Source: Fulvivirga imtechensis AK7
GTDB taxonomy: Bacteria > Bacteroidota > Bacteroidia > Cytophagales > Cyclobacteriaceae
Direction: 5' to 3'
DNA length: 59,388 nt
Assembly (NCBI RefSeq): GCF_000331535.1
Contig: NZ_AMZN01000052.1
Location: 1 to 59,388 of the forward strand
Shown: positions 34,214 to 43,023 of the stretch, piece by piece
How the letters are laid out: every line of letters begins with the position of its first letter
How positions within the stretch are numbered: position 1 is the stretch's first letter
Position numbers and translations under genes: made by a program
Notes under the pieces: model-generated
Database searches by the model: none
Told to the model about the DNA's origin: nothing
Seen by the model: the letters and a program-made list of their open reading frames with translations, nothing else

Positions 34214-34768
34214 TTAAGCACCTAATAAAGATCTTACATTGACCTTATGATCAAAGCATGAGATGTCGTCATCCGGTTGAAATATCTCAATCTTCTTATA
34301 CACATTTTTGGAGGGCGAACGGTGTATTTCAATTTCCTGCTTTTCAAGATTAACAAGCCAGAATTCGGGGACCCCGGCTGACGCGTAAAGAGGAAGCTTG
34401 ATTTGACGGTCATAAGGGAGGGAAGAATCAGCTACCTCAACTAATATAAAAATGTCGTCTGGTCCAGGGTGTGATTCTGAATAATAATTGTCTGATGGCT
34501 TTAATATGGTAACGTCCGGTTCAGGCTGATTAAGATCATTGAGCAAAACAGGACTTTGTACCCGGATTATCGCTCTATCTTTAATGAGTGATTTTAGAAC
34601 ATTGTTTATCCGATCTACAACGGCTGCATGTTTACTTCCTACAGGCGACATCTCAATTATTTCTCCATGAATTAATTCGACCTTATCATTTTCGGTAAGG
34701 ATACCTACCTCCGCCATACGATAATATTCCTCCACAGTAATTGGTCTTCTCGCTAAATGTACTGACAT
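34214..34768 (-). CDS. Uma2 family endonuclease-like protein (DUF820)
   Basis: A 184-residue protein with the PD-(D/E)xK-type core of the Uma2/DUF820 family: YYRMAEVGILTENDKVELIH, the acidic QPEPDVTIL and ILVEVADSS, and the family end PEFWLVNLEKQEIEIHR. Such genes are abundant in cyanobacteria and some Bacteroidota. A restriction-like nuclease role is proposed but not shown. It stands alone, 80 bp after rsmG. Confidence 0.85.
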   Translation of the reverse strand: MSVHLARRPITVEEYYRMAEVGILTENDKVELIHGEIIEMSPVGSKHAAVVDRINNVLKSLIKDRAIIRVQSPVLLNDLNQPEPDVTILKPSDNYYSESHPGPDDIFILVEVADSSLPYDRQIKLPLYASAGVPEFWLVNLEKQEIEIHRSPSKNVYKKIEIFQPDDDISCFDHKVNVRSLLGA

Positions 34769-34847
34769 GGGTAAATAATTTAGTTATCTAAGGTACTGAA
34801 TATACTGCTAAAAAGAAAACGATGGGGCACCACTAATGGTTTGTTAT

Positions 34848-35480
34848 TTAAGGAATAACAGGCACATAAACCACCTTTTTTGTCTCAAAAAAATCTTCTT
34901 CAAAATAGGCTGCAAGGTCGTACAATTGATATTTCTTTTTAGCTTCTTTCAGTTCGTCTTGAAGGTCTCCGCCTTTTAAATAAAGAATGCCGTTAGGCAG
35001 GTCGTTGAATGACTCTCTTCTGAATTTATTTTTTACCCACTGGTAGAATGGTTTCAAGCGCGTAACAGCCCGGCTGACAACAAAGTCATACTGGTCCTCA
35101 ACCTGCTCGGCACGGGTTTGTTCTGCTGTCAGGTTCTTCAGTGCGAGGGCCTCACTTACATTTTGCACTACCTTTATTTTCTTGCCGATAGAGTCGACCA
35201 GGTGAAAATTTACCTCGGGAAACATAATGGCCAGGGGAATACCGGGAAAGCCGCCACCTGTTCCAACATCCAGTACCTTTGTTTCGGACTTGAACTGCAT
35301 AACCTTGGCTATACCTAATGAATGCAATATATGCCGGACATAAAGTTCATCAATATCTTTCCTGGATATGACATTGATCTGATTATTCCAATTGCGATAT
35401 AGGTCGAATAAGGCAGTGTACTGAGATTTTTGCTCTGCGGACAGGTCGGGAAAATATCTAAAAATAATATCAGAATTCAT
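34848..35480 (-). CDS. rsmG: 16S rRNA (guanine527-N7)-methyltransferase RsmG
   Basis: A 210-residue SAM-dependent methyltransferase that modifies G527 of 16S rRNA. The N-terminal helices NQINVISRKDIDELYVRHIL and the SAM-binding loop VLDVGTGGGFPGIPLAI are family hallmarks, followed by VVSRAVTRLKPF and LYLKGGDL. It overlaps the GNAT gene by 4 bp, so translation is likely coupled. Unlike in many bacteria it is not next to mnmG. Confidence 0.95.
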   Translation of the reverse strand: MNSDIIFRYFPDLSAEQKSQYTALFDLYRNWNNQINVISRKDIDELYVRHILHSLGIAKVMQFKSETKVLDVGTGGGFPGIPLAIMFPEVNFHLVDSIGKKIKVVQNVSEALALKNLTAEQTRAEQVEDQYDFVVSRAVTRLKPFYQWVKNKFRRESFNDLPNGILYLKGGDLQDELKEAKKKYQLYDLAAYFEEDFFETKKVVYVPVIP

Positions 35481-35932
35481 TGAATGCTTTTTTCCAGAAG
35501 AATGCGATGTTCCCGAATATCTTCTCTTTCTTCTATTTTAAGAATGTTAAAACCATTTTTAAGCGCAAATATGAGCATAGGTTTAAACATATTCCTTGTC
35601 TTCAGGTGTATAAATTTGTAACCTTTTGATTTTGCCCATTTTTCCTGTGCTGTAGCCAGTGCATGGGCTATGCCGGCTTGCCTGTATTCCGGCAAAATGC
35701 CTCCGAACCAGCTATAGAAATAATCTTTGTTCATTTCATATCCCAGCTTGAAGCCTGCATCTTTGCCTTTGCAAACTGCTTTTAGAGCCAGAAAAGGGAC
35801 CTCTTTTAATCGCTTTTCATATTCCTGGCGACCATAAGGGTCGTGAAACTCAGGTATCTGATGTGATATGCTAATGATATCGTCAATAGTAGCTTCTGAA
35901 ATCTCGAATTCCATAGGAGTATGATTCTCCAT
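35477..35932 (-). CDS. GNAT family N-acetyltransferase
   Basis: A 151-residue acetyl-CoA-dependent acyltransferase. The GNAT core is seen as FSWFGGILPEYRQAGIAHAL (motif A with the pyrophosphate-binding Q/R-x-x-G-x-A) followed by AQEKWAKSKGYKFIHLKTRN. The substrate is unknown; the position just before rsmG and 19 bp after a sigma factor gene gives no clear hint. Confidence 0.85.
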   Translation of the reverse strand: MENHTPMEFEISEATIDDIISISHQIPEFHDPYGRQEYEKRLKEVPFLALKAVCKGKDAGFKLGYEMNKDYFYSWFGGILPEYRQAGIAHALATAQEKWAKSKGYKFIHLKTRNMFKPMLIFALKNGFNILKIEEREDIREHRILLEKSIQ

Positions 35933-35951
35933 GGTTATTTCATGGATGGGT

Positions 35952-36560
35952 CTACAGGTGGTCTTTTTTGTTTTTTACAAGATCATACATCAACTCCCTG
36001 GCTCTGTGAAGCTGAGCTTTTACAGTGCCTAATGGTGCATCAAGTTCTTCGGCAATTTCTTCATAAGAATATTCTTTGAAGTACCTGAGTCTGACAAGCT
36101 TTTGGTATTTTGCCGGAAGTTTGGTGACAAACATCTGAATGAGCTCCACTTTTTGGCTTTTAATAGCCACCTCCTGAGGGTTCAGGTTTCTATCCTCTAC
36201 ATCTATCTGCACAGCTTCGCCATTATCATCGGTGAAGGATGTATCCAGGCTCATCGTTTCCAGCCTCTTTTTACGGATAAAGTCAATAGCATTGTTGGTG
36301 GCTATGCGGAATAGCCATGTACTGAAAGTATAGTCTTTTTTGAAGCGATGGAGATTTTTGAAAGCTTTGGCAAATGCCTCAATAGTAAGGTCTTCTGCAT
36401 CATCAACGTTTCTTACCATCTTTAAAATCATATGGTAGACTGGCCTTTTATACCTGTCCATCAGCAAAGCGAAAGCCTGTTCCTCACCTTCTTTCACTGC
36501 CTGGTCTATAAGTCGAAAATCTTCTAACGCTTTGTCAGAGAACTGCTTTTTTAACTCCAT
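35952..36560 (-). CDS. Sigma-70 family (ECF) RNA polymerase sigma factor
   Basis: A 202-residue sigma factor with region 2 (YKRPVYHMILKMVRNVDDAE ... FAKAFKNLHRF) and region 4 (LRYFKEYSYEEIAEELDAPL ... VKAQLHRARE). No anti-sigma gene follows. Its first codons overlap the end of the glycosyltransferase gene by 10 bp, so the two are translated from one message. It is of the type common as a general or stress sigma factor in Bacteroidota. Confidence 0.92.
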   Translation of the reverse strand: MELKKQFSDKALEDFRLIDQAVKEGEEQAFALLMDRYKRPVYHMILKMVRNVDDAEDLTIEAFAKAFKNLHRFKKDYTFSTWLFRIATNNAIDFIRKKRLETMSLDTSFTDDNGEAVQIDVEDRNLNPQEVAIKSQKVELIQMFVTKLPAKYQKLVRLRYFKEYSYEEIAEELDAPLGTVKAQLHRARELMYDLVKNKKDHL

Positions 36561-37654
36561 CTAACCCTTTTTGTAAATAGTGCTGTCGCGCCCGTAATAA
36601 AATAATAAATGACAAAAATTATGTCCAGAAATAGTAAGCCTGCAAGATTAAACCTGACGCCTAGCTTTTTCCTGGCTATGTTAAACGTCAGGTAAATCAT
36701 CAAAGTTCTGATTAAAAAACAACCCGCCACTATATATAATTCAATACGTAAGCTGAACAGGATGGTTAAAATTAACCAAAATAATATTTGTGTTAATGGA
36801 ATTATACCTAAAATGATCTTATCTGCTGCTTTATAGTACTTCCCTACAGACAAATGTCGCACTTTTTGCCTAAAAAACGATTTCCAGTCGGTTTTTGGTT
36901 GAGAATACACCAAAGCATTTTCTCCAATAGTCACCCGGGTATTCCTTTTTCCTGCATGTTGGTTTACAAACAAGTCGTCATCACCTCCTGTAACGCCAAG
37001 GTGAGGGTTAAATCCTTTCTTGCTAATAAAAAGGGATTTTCGATATGCCAGGTTTCTGCCTACACCCATGTAGGGTTTGCCCGCAAGCGCCAACCCGATG
37101 TACTGGATGGCTGTCCAAAGTGTTTCAAACCTGATGAAGTAATTGAGAAAGCCTTTGGTCCGGGTGTAGTAGGAAAAACCGAGGTTGAATTGGGTGCTTT
37201 CGCTAAAAGCAGCAGCCATAGTAGCCACCCAGTGTTCATTGTTAGGTTCGCAATCTGCGTCAGTAAGCAGTATCTGATCGTATTTCGCAGCTTTGATACC
37301 CAGAGTCAGGGCGTATTTTTTGCCGTTGAAATTTTCGGGAGTGTGATTCACTTTGACCATTCTTAGTCGGGGTTCTTTTTTTGTTTCCGCCAGAAGGAGG
37401 TCGTAGGTGTTGTCATTGCTCCGGTCCTCCACTACAATTACTTCCAATTCCGGATATTGCTGCGCGTATAATTTGGGGAGCAGTTTCTTCAAATTCTCCT
37501 CCTCATCATGAGCTGCTATCACAATGGAGACAGGAGGCTGATTAGCAGTTTTTTGGTGTTTATAACGGTAAAAACCAATAAGGAAAATCAGAAAATATAT
37601 TATTTGAATACCTGCGCAGACAAGAAAAATGATCAGGAGGAGGTTAGAGACCAT
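36551..37654 (-). CDS. Membrane-anchored glycosyltransferase family 2
   Basis: A 367-residue GT-A-fold enzyme. An N-terminal helix (~4-28), a catalytic domain starting VSIVIAAHDEEENL with the DxD-like TDADCEPN, the second acidic site GGDDDLFVN and a basic RQKVRHLSV in place of QxxRW are all visible, followed by about three C-terminal membrane helices. It should transfer a sugar to a lipid or polysaccharide acceptor at the cytoplasmic membrane. It is first in the GT2-sigma-GNAT-rsmG operon. Confidence 0.88.
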   Translation of the reverse strand: MVSNLLLIIFLVCAGIQIIYFLIFLIGFYRYKHQKTANQPPVSIVIAAHDEEENLKKLLPKLYAQQYPELEVIVVEDRSNDNTYDLLLAETKKEPRLRMVKVNHTPENFNGKKYALTLGIKAAKYDQILLTDADCEPNNEHWVATMAAAFSESTQFNLGFSYYTRTKGFLNYFIRFETLWTAIQYIGLALAGKPYMGVGRNLAYRKSLFISKKGFNPHLGVTGGDDDLFVNQHAGKRNTRVTIGENALVYSQPKTDWKSFFRQKVRHLSVGKYYKAADKIILGIIPLTQILFWLILTILFSLRIELYIVAGCFLIRTLMIYLTFNIARKKLGVRFNLAGLLFLDIIFVIYYFITGATALFTKRVRWS

Positions 37655-37679
37655 AAAGTAAAAAATAAATTAAAAGGGG

Positions 37680-37687
37680 CAAATATA
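37680..37687 (-). promoter_or_regulatory. Bacteroidota-type -7 box for the GT2 operon
   Basis: Minus-strand TATATTTG lies 26 bp before the ATG of the glycosyltransferase, which suggests a leader of about 20 nt for the four-gene operon. Confidence 0.45.
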
Positions 37688-37865
37688 GAGGTAAATTCTG
37701 TTTTGTAAAGCCTGAACCAAGACAGCTTCAGGAAAGTTTCAAAGTTTAGTGACCTTTGTAATCTTCATGTAAATTTGTACTCGGTGTTACCGCTAGATAT
37801 GTCCGGCTTCGAAACTGAAAGTTAAATAAAAATGTTATCTTCACATTATCCAAAAATGCATTCTT

Positions 37866-38087
37866 ATGGATATCCAAACCAGAAAACTTAGACTAATTGA
37901 GGCTTTCTTAAAGATTAAAGACAATTCTATTTTAGATAAAATGGAGGAATTACTTCGGTCTAAACCTATGACTAATCCAAAACCAGAAGTAGATAAATTT
38001 GTGGGGATATGGTCGAAGGACGAAGCCGAAGAAATTAAAAAAGTTATTGCCGAAGGATGCGAACAAATAAATGAAGAGGACTGGTAG
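37866..38087 (+). CDS. Antitoxin-like protein of a VapBC-type pair
   Basis: A 73-residue acidic, helical protein (ILDKMEELLRSKPMTNPKPE, DEAEEIKKVIAEGC) directly before a PIN-domain gene and overlapping it by 17 bp. The layout and size are those of an antitoxin. It has no obvious ribbon-helix-helix or AbrB domain, so its DNA-binding mode is not clear. A TAAATTTG box lies at 37770-37777, ~90 bp upstream. Confidence 0.75.
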   Translation: MDIQTRKLRLIEAFLKIKDNSILDKMEELLRSKPMTNPKPEVDKFVGIWSKDEAEEIKKVIAEGCEQINEEDW

Positions 38088-38466
38088 TATTTATTTGATA
38101 GACACGAATATCATCGTAGACCTTTTTGCAAATGATGAGAGCCTGAGACATCAGTTATCTGTTAAAAAAGTAGTTATTCCATCAGTGGTTGTGGGCGAAT
38201 TGTATTTTGGAGCTTATGCATCTGCTCGTCAGAAATTACGGCTTAGGGAACTTAGCGAATTTATTGCAAACTATGGAGTCGTCTATGTAGATGAAGAAAC
38301 TGCATTGTTCTACGGTCAAATTAAGGCACAGTTGAAAGCATCAGGAACACCAATTCCTGAAAATGATGTGTGGATTTCTGCCTTAGCTCTTCAACACAAC
38401 TTCATTATTGCCACCAGAGATCATCATTTTGATAAACCCAAGAAAGTAAAAGTAGTATATTGGTAG
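38071..38466 (+). CDS. vapC: VapC-like PIN-domain ribonuclease toxin
   Basis: A 131-residue PIN-domain protein. Acidic residues of the active site are at the expected places: IYLIDTNIIVDLF near the start, VVVGELYFGAY in the middle and PENDVWISALALQHNFIIAT late, with the final D in RDHHFD. Toxins of this family cleave tRNA or rRNA and are held inactive by the antitoxin encoded upstream. The gene overlaps the antitoxin gene by 17 bp. Confidence 0.9.
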   Translation: MKRTGSIYLIDTNIIVDLFANDESLRHQLSVKKVVIPSVVVGELYFGAYASARQKLRLRELSEFIANYGVVYVDEETALFYGQIKAQLKASGTPIPENDVWISALALQHNFIIATRDHHFDKPKKVKVVYW

Positions 38467-38568
38467 TACTTCATCCGCTTCAGGTGAGTTATCGATCAGG
38501 CCTGTCGTGCTTTTATGCCCATTAAATAGGAAAGTGCTAATCATTAACAACCTTTCTAATATTAACCC

Positions 38569-38576
38569 TATTTTTG
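38569..38576 (+). promoter_or_regulatory. Bacteroidota-type -7 box for tgt
   Basis: TATTTTTG matches TAnnTTTG, 22 bp before the tgt ATG. Confidence 0.45.
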
Positions 38577-38598
38577 TGCCTGTTTTGAAAATCAAGGA

Positions 38599-39729
38599 AT
38601 GGAATTTAAGCTAGAGGCAACAGACAAAGGTAGTAAAGCCAGAACGGGTATAATTACTACAGATCATGGGGAGATCAAGACCCCGATATTTATGCCTGTA
38701 GGTACAGCAGGGTCGGTTAAAGCTGTACATCAACGAGAGCTGAAAGAAGATATAAAGGCACAGATCATTTTAGGAAATACCTATCACCTGTATCTTCGGC
38801 CCGGACTGGAGATCATTGAAAAGGCGGGAGGCTTGCACAAGTTCAACGGTTGGGACAGGCCAATTCTAACGGACAGCGGAGGTTATCAGGTTTATTCTCT
38901 TTCGGAAACCAGGAAGATAAAGGAAGAGGGCGTAACTTTCAAATCACACATTGACGGTTCGAAGCATATTTTTACTCCTGAGGCTGTAATGGATATTCAG
39001 AGAACAATCGGGGCTGACATTATTATGGCTTTTGATGAATGTACGCCCTATCCCTGTGAGTATGACTATGCCGAACAGTCTATGCACATGACCCACCGGT
39101 GGCTAAAAAGATGCTGTGAGTATTTCGACAAAACGGAAGGAAAGTACGGCTACAGCCAAACGTTATTCCCCATCGTTCAGGGTAGTGTGTATAAAGATCT
39201 TAGAAAGCAATCTGCCGAAGTAATTGCATCATATCAAAGAGAGGGTAATGCTATTGGCGGATTATCAGTAGGTGAGCCTGCAGAGATGATGTATGAGATG
39301 ACAGAGCTTGTTTGTGATATTTTGCCTTACGATAAACCCAGGTACCTGATGGGTGTGGGTACCCCGGCTAACATATTGGAATGCATAACGCTTGGCATTG
39401 ATATGTTCGACTGTGTAATGCCTACCCGGAATGCCCGGAATGGTATGCTTTTTACCTCAGAAGGGATCATTAATATTAAAAACAAAAAGTGGGAAAGCGA
39501 TTTTAGTCCGGTTGATCCTGAATTATCCGGATATGTCGATACTTTCTATTCAAAGGCGTATCTTAGGCATTTGATCATAAGCAAGGAAATTTTGGGGGCT
39601 CAAATAGCGAGTATTCACAACCTGACTTTTTACCTATGGTTGGTGGGGGAAGCCAGGGCTCAGATTGAAGCCGGCACTTTTGCAGAATGGAAATCAGGGA
39701 TGGTAAAAAAGGTTTCTCAGAGGCTATAA
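38599..39729 (+). CDS. tgt: tRNA-guanine transglycosylase (queuine tRNA-ribosyltransferase)
   Basis: A 376-residue enzyme that exchanges guanine-34 of some tRNAs for preQ1 on the way to queuosine. The general-base Asp92 is in LTDSGGYQVYS, GGLSVGEP follows, and the nucleophile Asp is in FDCVMPTRNARNG. In the C-terminal zinc region, however, the usual three Cys (CDCYTC pattern) are absent: here it reads PELSGYVDTFYSKAYLRHL, with only the His kept. I recall the same loss in other Bacteroidota Tgt sequences. The next gene starts right after the stop codon. Confidence 0.94.
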   Translation: MEFKLEATDKGSKARTGIITTDHGEIKTPIFMPVGTAGSVKAVHQRELKEDIKAQIILGNTYHLYLRPGLEIIEKAGGLHKFNGWDRPILTDSGGYQVYSLSETRKIKEEGVTFKSHIDGSKHIFTPEAVMDIQRTIGADIIMAFDECTPYPCEYDYAEQSMHMTHRWLKRCCEYFDKTEGKYGYSQTLFPIVQGSVYKDLRKQSAEVIASYQREGNAIGGLSVGEPAEMMYEMTELVCDILPYDKPRYLMGVGTPANILECITLGIDMFDCVMPTRNARNGMLFTSEGIINIKNKKWESDFSPVDPELSGYVDTFYSKAYLRHLIISKEILGAQIASIHNLTFYLWLVGEARAQIEAGTFAEWKSGMVKKVSQRL

Positions 39730-40806
39730 ATGAAGATAATAGACAAATACATACTGAAGAAGTTTCTTGGATCATTCATATTCACGGTGTTGATCATCGT
39801 GTCTATTATACTTGTTATCGACATCACCGAGAAAACTGAGAAATTCGCCAAAGCTGAACTTTCTACTGCGGAGGTAATAGGCTATTATATGGATTTTGTT
39901 CCCTGGATTGCCAATTTTATCACTCCCCTGACAGTTTTTATTGCCACCGTATTCGTTACAGCACGAATGGCCGGGCATACCGAGATCATTGCCATATTGA
40001 GCAGCGGTGTTTCTTTCAGACGTATGCTGCTTCCGTATTTTATTGGCTCAATGCTGATAGCCATTACGAGCTTCTACCTCACAGGCTGGGTTATTCCTGA
40101 TTCAAACAAATCCAGAGTGGCTTTTGAAATAGAGTATTTGAAGAGTAAATACTACTTTGATAAGACCAATTATCATATACAGGTGGCGCCCAACACCTAT
40201 CTGTATATGCGCAGCTATAACAACCAGTCGGATATGGGTTATGATTTTACCCTGGAGCGTGTTGAGGGTACAAGGTTATTGGAAAAGCTATCCGCCTCCC
40301 GGATAAAATGGGATGAGGAAAAGCAGAAATGGTCACTGACCAACTGGAAGTGGCATAGCATCGCAGGGGATGTGGAAAGGATAGATGAGGGGAAGGAAAT
40401 GGATACCACCTTAGCTATCCATCCCAGTGAATTTGATAACGACTATCGTAGCTATGATGCCATGACTATTAATGAACTGGATGAGCAAATAGCCAAGCTG
40501 AGACTTCGTGGCGCCAGCAATGTGGAGGTGTTTGAAGTGGAAAAATATGTGCGCTTTACATCGCCATTTGCGGTGCTGATCCTCACCTTTATGGGAGTGA
40601 TCGTGTCTGCCAGGAAGACCAGGGGAGGTGCTGGTTTTCAGATAGCGCTGGGTTTTCTCTTGTCATTCATATACATTCTTTTGTTTATCATGACCAAAAC
40701 AATTGCTGAGGCCGGGGGAGGTATTGACCCTGCCATTTCCGTATGGTTTCCAAATATCCTGTTTGGAGGGATATCGCTGATCATGTATAAATACGTACCA
40801 CGGTAA
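39730..40806 (+). CDS. LptF/LptG (YjgP/YjgQ) family permease, copy 1
   Basis: A 358-residue inner-membrane protein of the permease family that moves lipopolysaccharide out of the membrane together with LptB and LptC. Two N-terminal helices, a conserved TEIIAILSSGVSFRRMLLPY segment, a large periplasmic beta domain (~130-250) and three C-terminal helices beginning YVRFTSPFAVLILTFMG are seen. The ATG follows the tgt stop directly. A second, very similar copy lies at 41920. Confidence 0.9.
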   Translation: MKIIDKYILKKFLGSFIFTVLIIVSIILVIDITEKTEKFAKAELSTAEVIGYYMDFVPWIANFITPLTVFIATVFVTARMAGHTEIIAILSSGVSFRRMLLPYFIGSMLIAITSFYLTGWVIPDSNKSRVAFEIEYLKSKYYFDKTNYHIQVAPNTYLYMRSYNNQSDMGYDFTLERVEGTRLLEKLSASRIKWDEEKQKWSLTNWKWHSIAGDVERIDEGKEMDTTLAIHPSEFDNDYRSYDAMTINELDEQIAKLRLRGASNVEVFEVEKYVRFTSPFAVLILTFMGVIVSARKTRGGAGFQIALGFLLSFIYILLFIMTKTIAEAGGGIDPAISVWFPNILFGGISLIMYKYVPR

Positions 40807-41717
40807 TGTCCACAACAAAGGATTATCTGAAGCTTCATTTTATAGTGTGGATATGGGGTTTTACCGCTATCCTTGGCCTGTTGATCACTATCCCTTCTGT
40901 TGAGATAGTATGGTACAGAACCATGCTGGCTTTTATGGCTCTGGGCGTTGTACTACACTTTCGAAAGCATAATTTTTTGCTGGGATATAAAGAGGTGCTG
41001 AAAATCCTGGGCACGGGATTTATTATTGCTGCACATTGGATTTTATTCTTTGCAGCCGCCAGGGTGTCAACCGCCTCAGTTTGCCTGGCGGGAATGGCTA
41101 CCTGCTCGCTATGGACCAGCTTCGTAGAGCCATGGGTGAATAAAAGAAGTATTAAGCTGTTTGAAGTTATTCTCGGGCTGGTGGTAATTGGCGGACTTTA
41201 TATCATTTTCAGGTTTGAATTTAACCACGCTTTGGGGCTCGCGATGGCCGTGGTTTCAGCATTTTTAGCGGCATTGTTTTCCGTGATCAACGGGCAGCTT
41301 ACCAAAAAGCATAATCCTTACATGATCACCTTCTATGAAATGCTGGGAGCATTTTTGGGCACTTCTGTATTCTTCCCCATTTATATCACATTTTTTGCGG
41401 AAGATGGTATGTTACAACTGGTACCTACGGCTATGGACTGGCTTTACTTGTTGGTTTTGGCTGTGATATGTACGGTTTACGCCTTCTCAGTTTCGGTAGA
41501 GCTCATGAAGCGGATCTCAGCCTTCGTTGTGAACCTGACAGTGAACCTGGAGCCGGTCTATGGCATTGTTCTGGCAGTACTCGTTTTTGGTGAAAAGGAA
41601 CAGATGCAGCCAGGGTTTTATTTGGGAACATTCATTATTCTGCTATCCGTTCTGGCTTATCCAGTCATCAATAAAAGGCTAAAAAGAAAGGCCCTTGAGG
41701 TAGATAACCTGCGGTAG
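40806..41717 (+). CDS. EamA/DMT family transporter
   Basis: A 303-residue drug/metabolite transporter superfamily protein with about ten helices in two EamA repeats (helix pairs at ~10-140 and ~150-290), containing GFIIAAHWILFFAAARVSTA and the second-half signature ...VNLTVNLEPVYGIVLAVLVF, which includes the PVYG motif. It overlaps the previous stop by one base (TAATG), so it is translationally coupled to the upstream permease. The substrate is unknown. Confidence 0.88.
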   Translation: MSTTKDYLKLHFIVWIWGFTAILGLLITIPSVEIVWYRTMLAFMALGVVLHFRKHNFLLGYKEVLKILGTGFIIAAHWILFFAAARVSTASVCLAGMATCSLWTSFVEPWVNKRSIKLFEVILGLVVIGGLYIIFRFEFNHALGLAMAVVSAFLAALFSVINGQLTKKHNPYMITFYEMLGAFLGTSVFFPIYITFFAEDGMLQLVPTAMDWLYLLVLAVICTVYAFSVSVELMKRISAFVVNLTVNLEPVYGIVLAVLVFGEKEQMQPGFYLGTFIILLSVLAYPVINKRLKRKALEVDNLR

Positions 41718-41718
41718 T

Positions 41719-41840
41719 CATTCATTCCTTCATTCCTTCATTCCTTCATTCCTTCATTCCTTCATTCCTTTATTCCTTCATTCCTTCATTCCTTTATTCC
41801 CTCTTCCCTCATCCAATCATTCAATCATTCAATCATTCAA
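41719..41840. repeat. 8-bp microsatellite (TTCATTCC)n grading into (AATCATTC)n
   Basis: About ten TTCATTCC units with a few T/C changes start one base after the EamA stop, then three AATCATTC units. It fills most of the 202-bp gap before the second LptF/G gene and is likely to vary in length. Confidence 0.9.
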
Positions 41841-41919
41841 AATTCGTAAATCGTAAATTCAAAAAGTCGGTCCGTTATTTGCTTTTACTCCATTCATTAA
41901 CCCAAACTTACAGCGTTAG

Positions 41920-42993
41920 ATGAAATTATTGGACAGATACATTTTAAAGCAGTTTCTGGGAGCTTTTGTTTTTACTGTCTTTATAATTGTAGCAGTTATT
42001 GTTGTTATTCATTACTCCGACAACGCCGATGATTTTGCTGAGGCTAATTTATCGGCTAAGGAGGTGGCGGGCTATTATTTGGATTACATCCCCTGGATTG
42101 CCAATTATATCTCTCCGCTTACCATGTTTATTGCTACAGTATTTGTTACTTCCAAACTTGCCGGGAGGACGGAGATAATAGCGATCTTAAGTAGTGGGAT
42201 CTCCTTCAAACGTATGCTGGTGCCTTACATGACCGGAGCAGTTGTTATTGCCATTGGCAGCCTTGTTCTTACCGGGTGGGTGATCCCCCAATCAAATAAG
42301 GATAGAGTGGCATTTGAAGTGAAATACCTGAAAAGTCCGTACAAATTTGATAAGAGGAATTACCACTCTCAGCTTGCGCCTGATGTTTACTTTTATCTCA
42401 CTGAATATAACAACCAAGAGCATAAGGGACAGTATTTTACTTTAGAGAAAGTTCGTGGTACTGAATTGGTGGAAAAATTAACTGCTCAGCAGATTTTATG
42501 GGATGCCGAAAAGAAGAAGTGGAGCCTGAGCAATTGGAAATTGCACCACTTGGAGGGATATAGTGAGAAAATTGAGAAGGGAATCGCTATGGATACTGCT
42601 CTTGCCATTCATCCCAGCGAGTTTGAAAATGACTATAAGCGATATGATGCCATGACTATTCCCGAACTTGAAGCACACATAACCAAACTTCACATCAGAG
42701 GGGCCACCAATGTAGCAGAATATGAAATTGAAAAATATATTCGCTTTACTTCTCCGTTTGCGATGCTGATCCTTACTTTTTTGGGTGTAATTGTGTCATC
42801 TCGCAAGCACCGAGGAGGGGTGGGATTCCAATTGGCACTGGGTTTTTTCCTGGCCTTCTTTTACATTGTTGTGTTTACTTTTACCAAAACTATAGCTCAG
42901 GTGGATGGCTTCGATCCTGCTTTTATGGTGTGGATACCTAACCTGATATTTGCAGGTGTTTCTGTTTTGATGTACCGGGTGCTGTCACGATAG
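41920..42993 (+). CDS. LptF/LptG (YjgP/YjgQ) family permease, copy 2
   Basis: A 357-residue close paralogue of the 39730 gene with the same length and helix layout. Identical stretches include TEIIAILSSG, LTGWVIP, AIHPSEF and YDAMTI, and identity looks well over half along the whole length, so it is a tandem duplicate that was separated by the EamA gene. LptF and LptG form a heterodimer, and the two copies could do the same here, or one could serve another lipid. Confidence 0.9.
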   Translation: MKLLDRYILKQFLGAFVFTVFIIVAVIVVIHYSDNADDFAEANLSAKEVAGYYLDYIPWIANYISPLTMFIATVFVTSKLAGRTEIIAILSSGISFKRMLVPYMTGAVVIAIGSLVLTGWVIPQSNKDRVAFEVKYLKSPYKFDKRNYHSQLAPDVYFYLTEYNNQEHKGQYFTLEKVRGTELVEKLTAQQILWDAEKKKWSLSNWKLHHLEGYSEKIEKGIAMDTALAIHPSEFENDYKRYDAMTIPELEAHITKLHIRGATNVAEYEIEKYIRFTSPFAMLILTFLGVIVSSRKHRGGVGFQLALGFFLAFFYIVVFTFTKTIAQVDGFDPAFMVWIPNLIFAGVSVLMYRVLSR

Positions 42994-43023
42994 ATTGGTA
43001 CCACGTGTGAACAGTCAAAGCCC

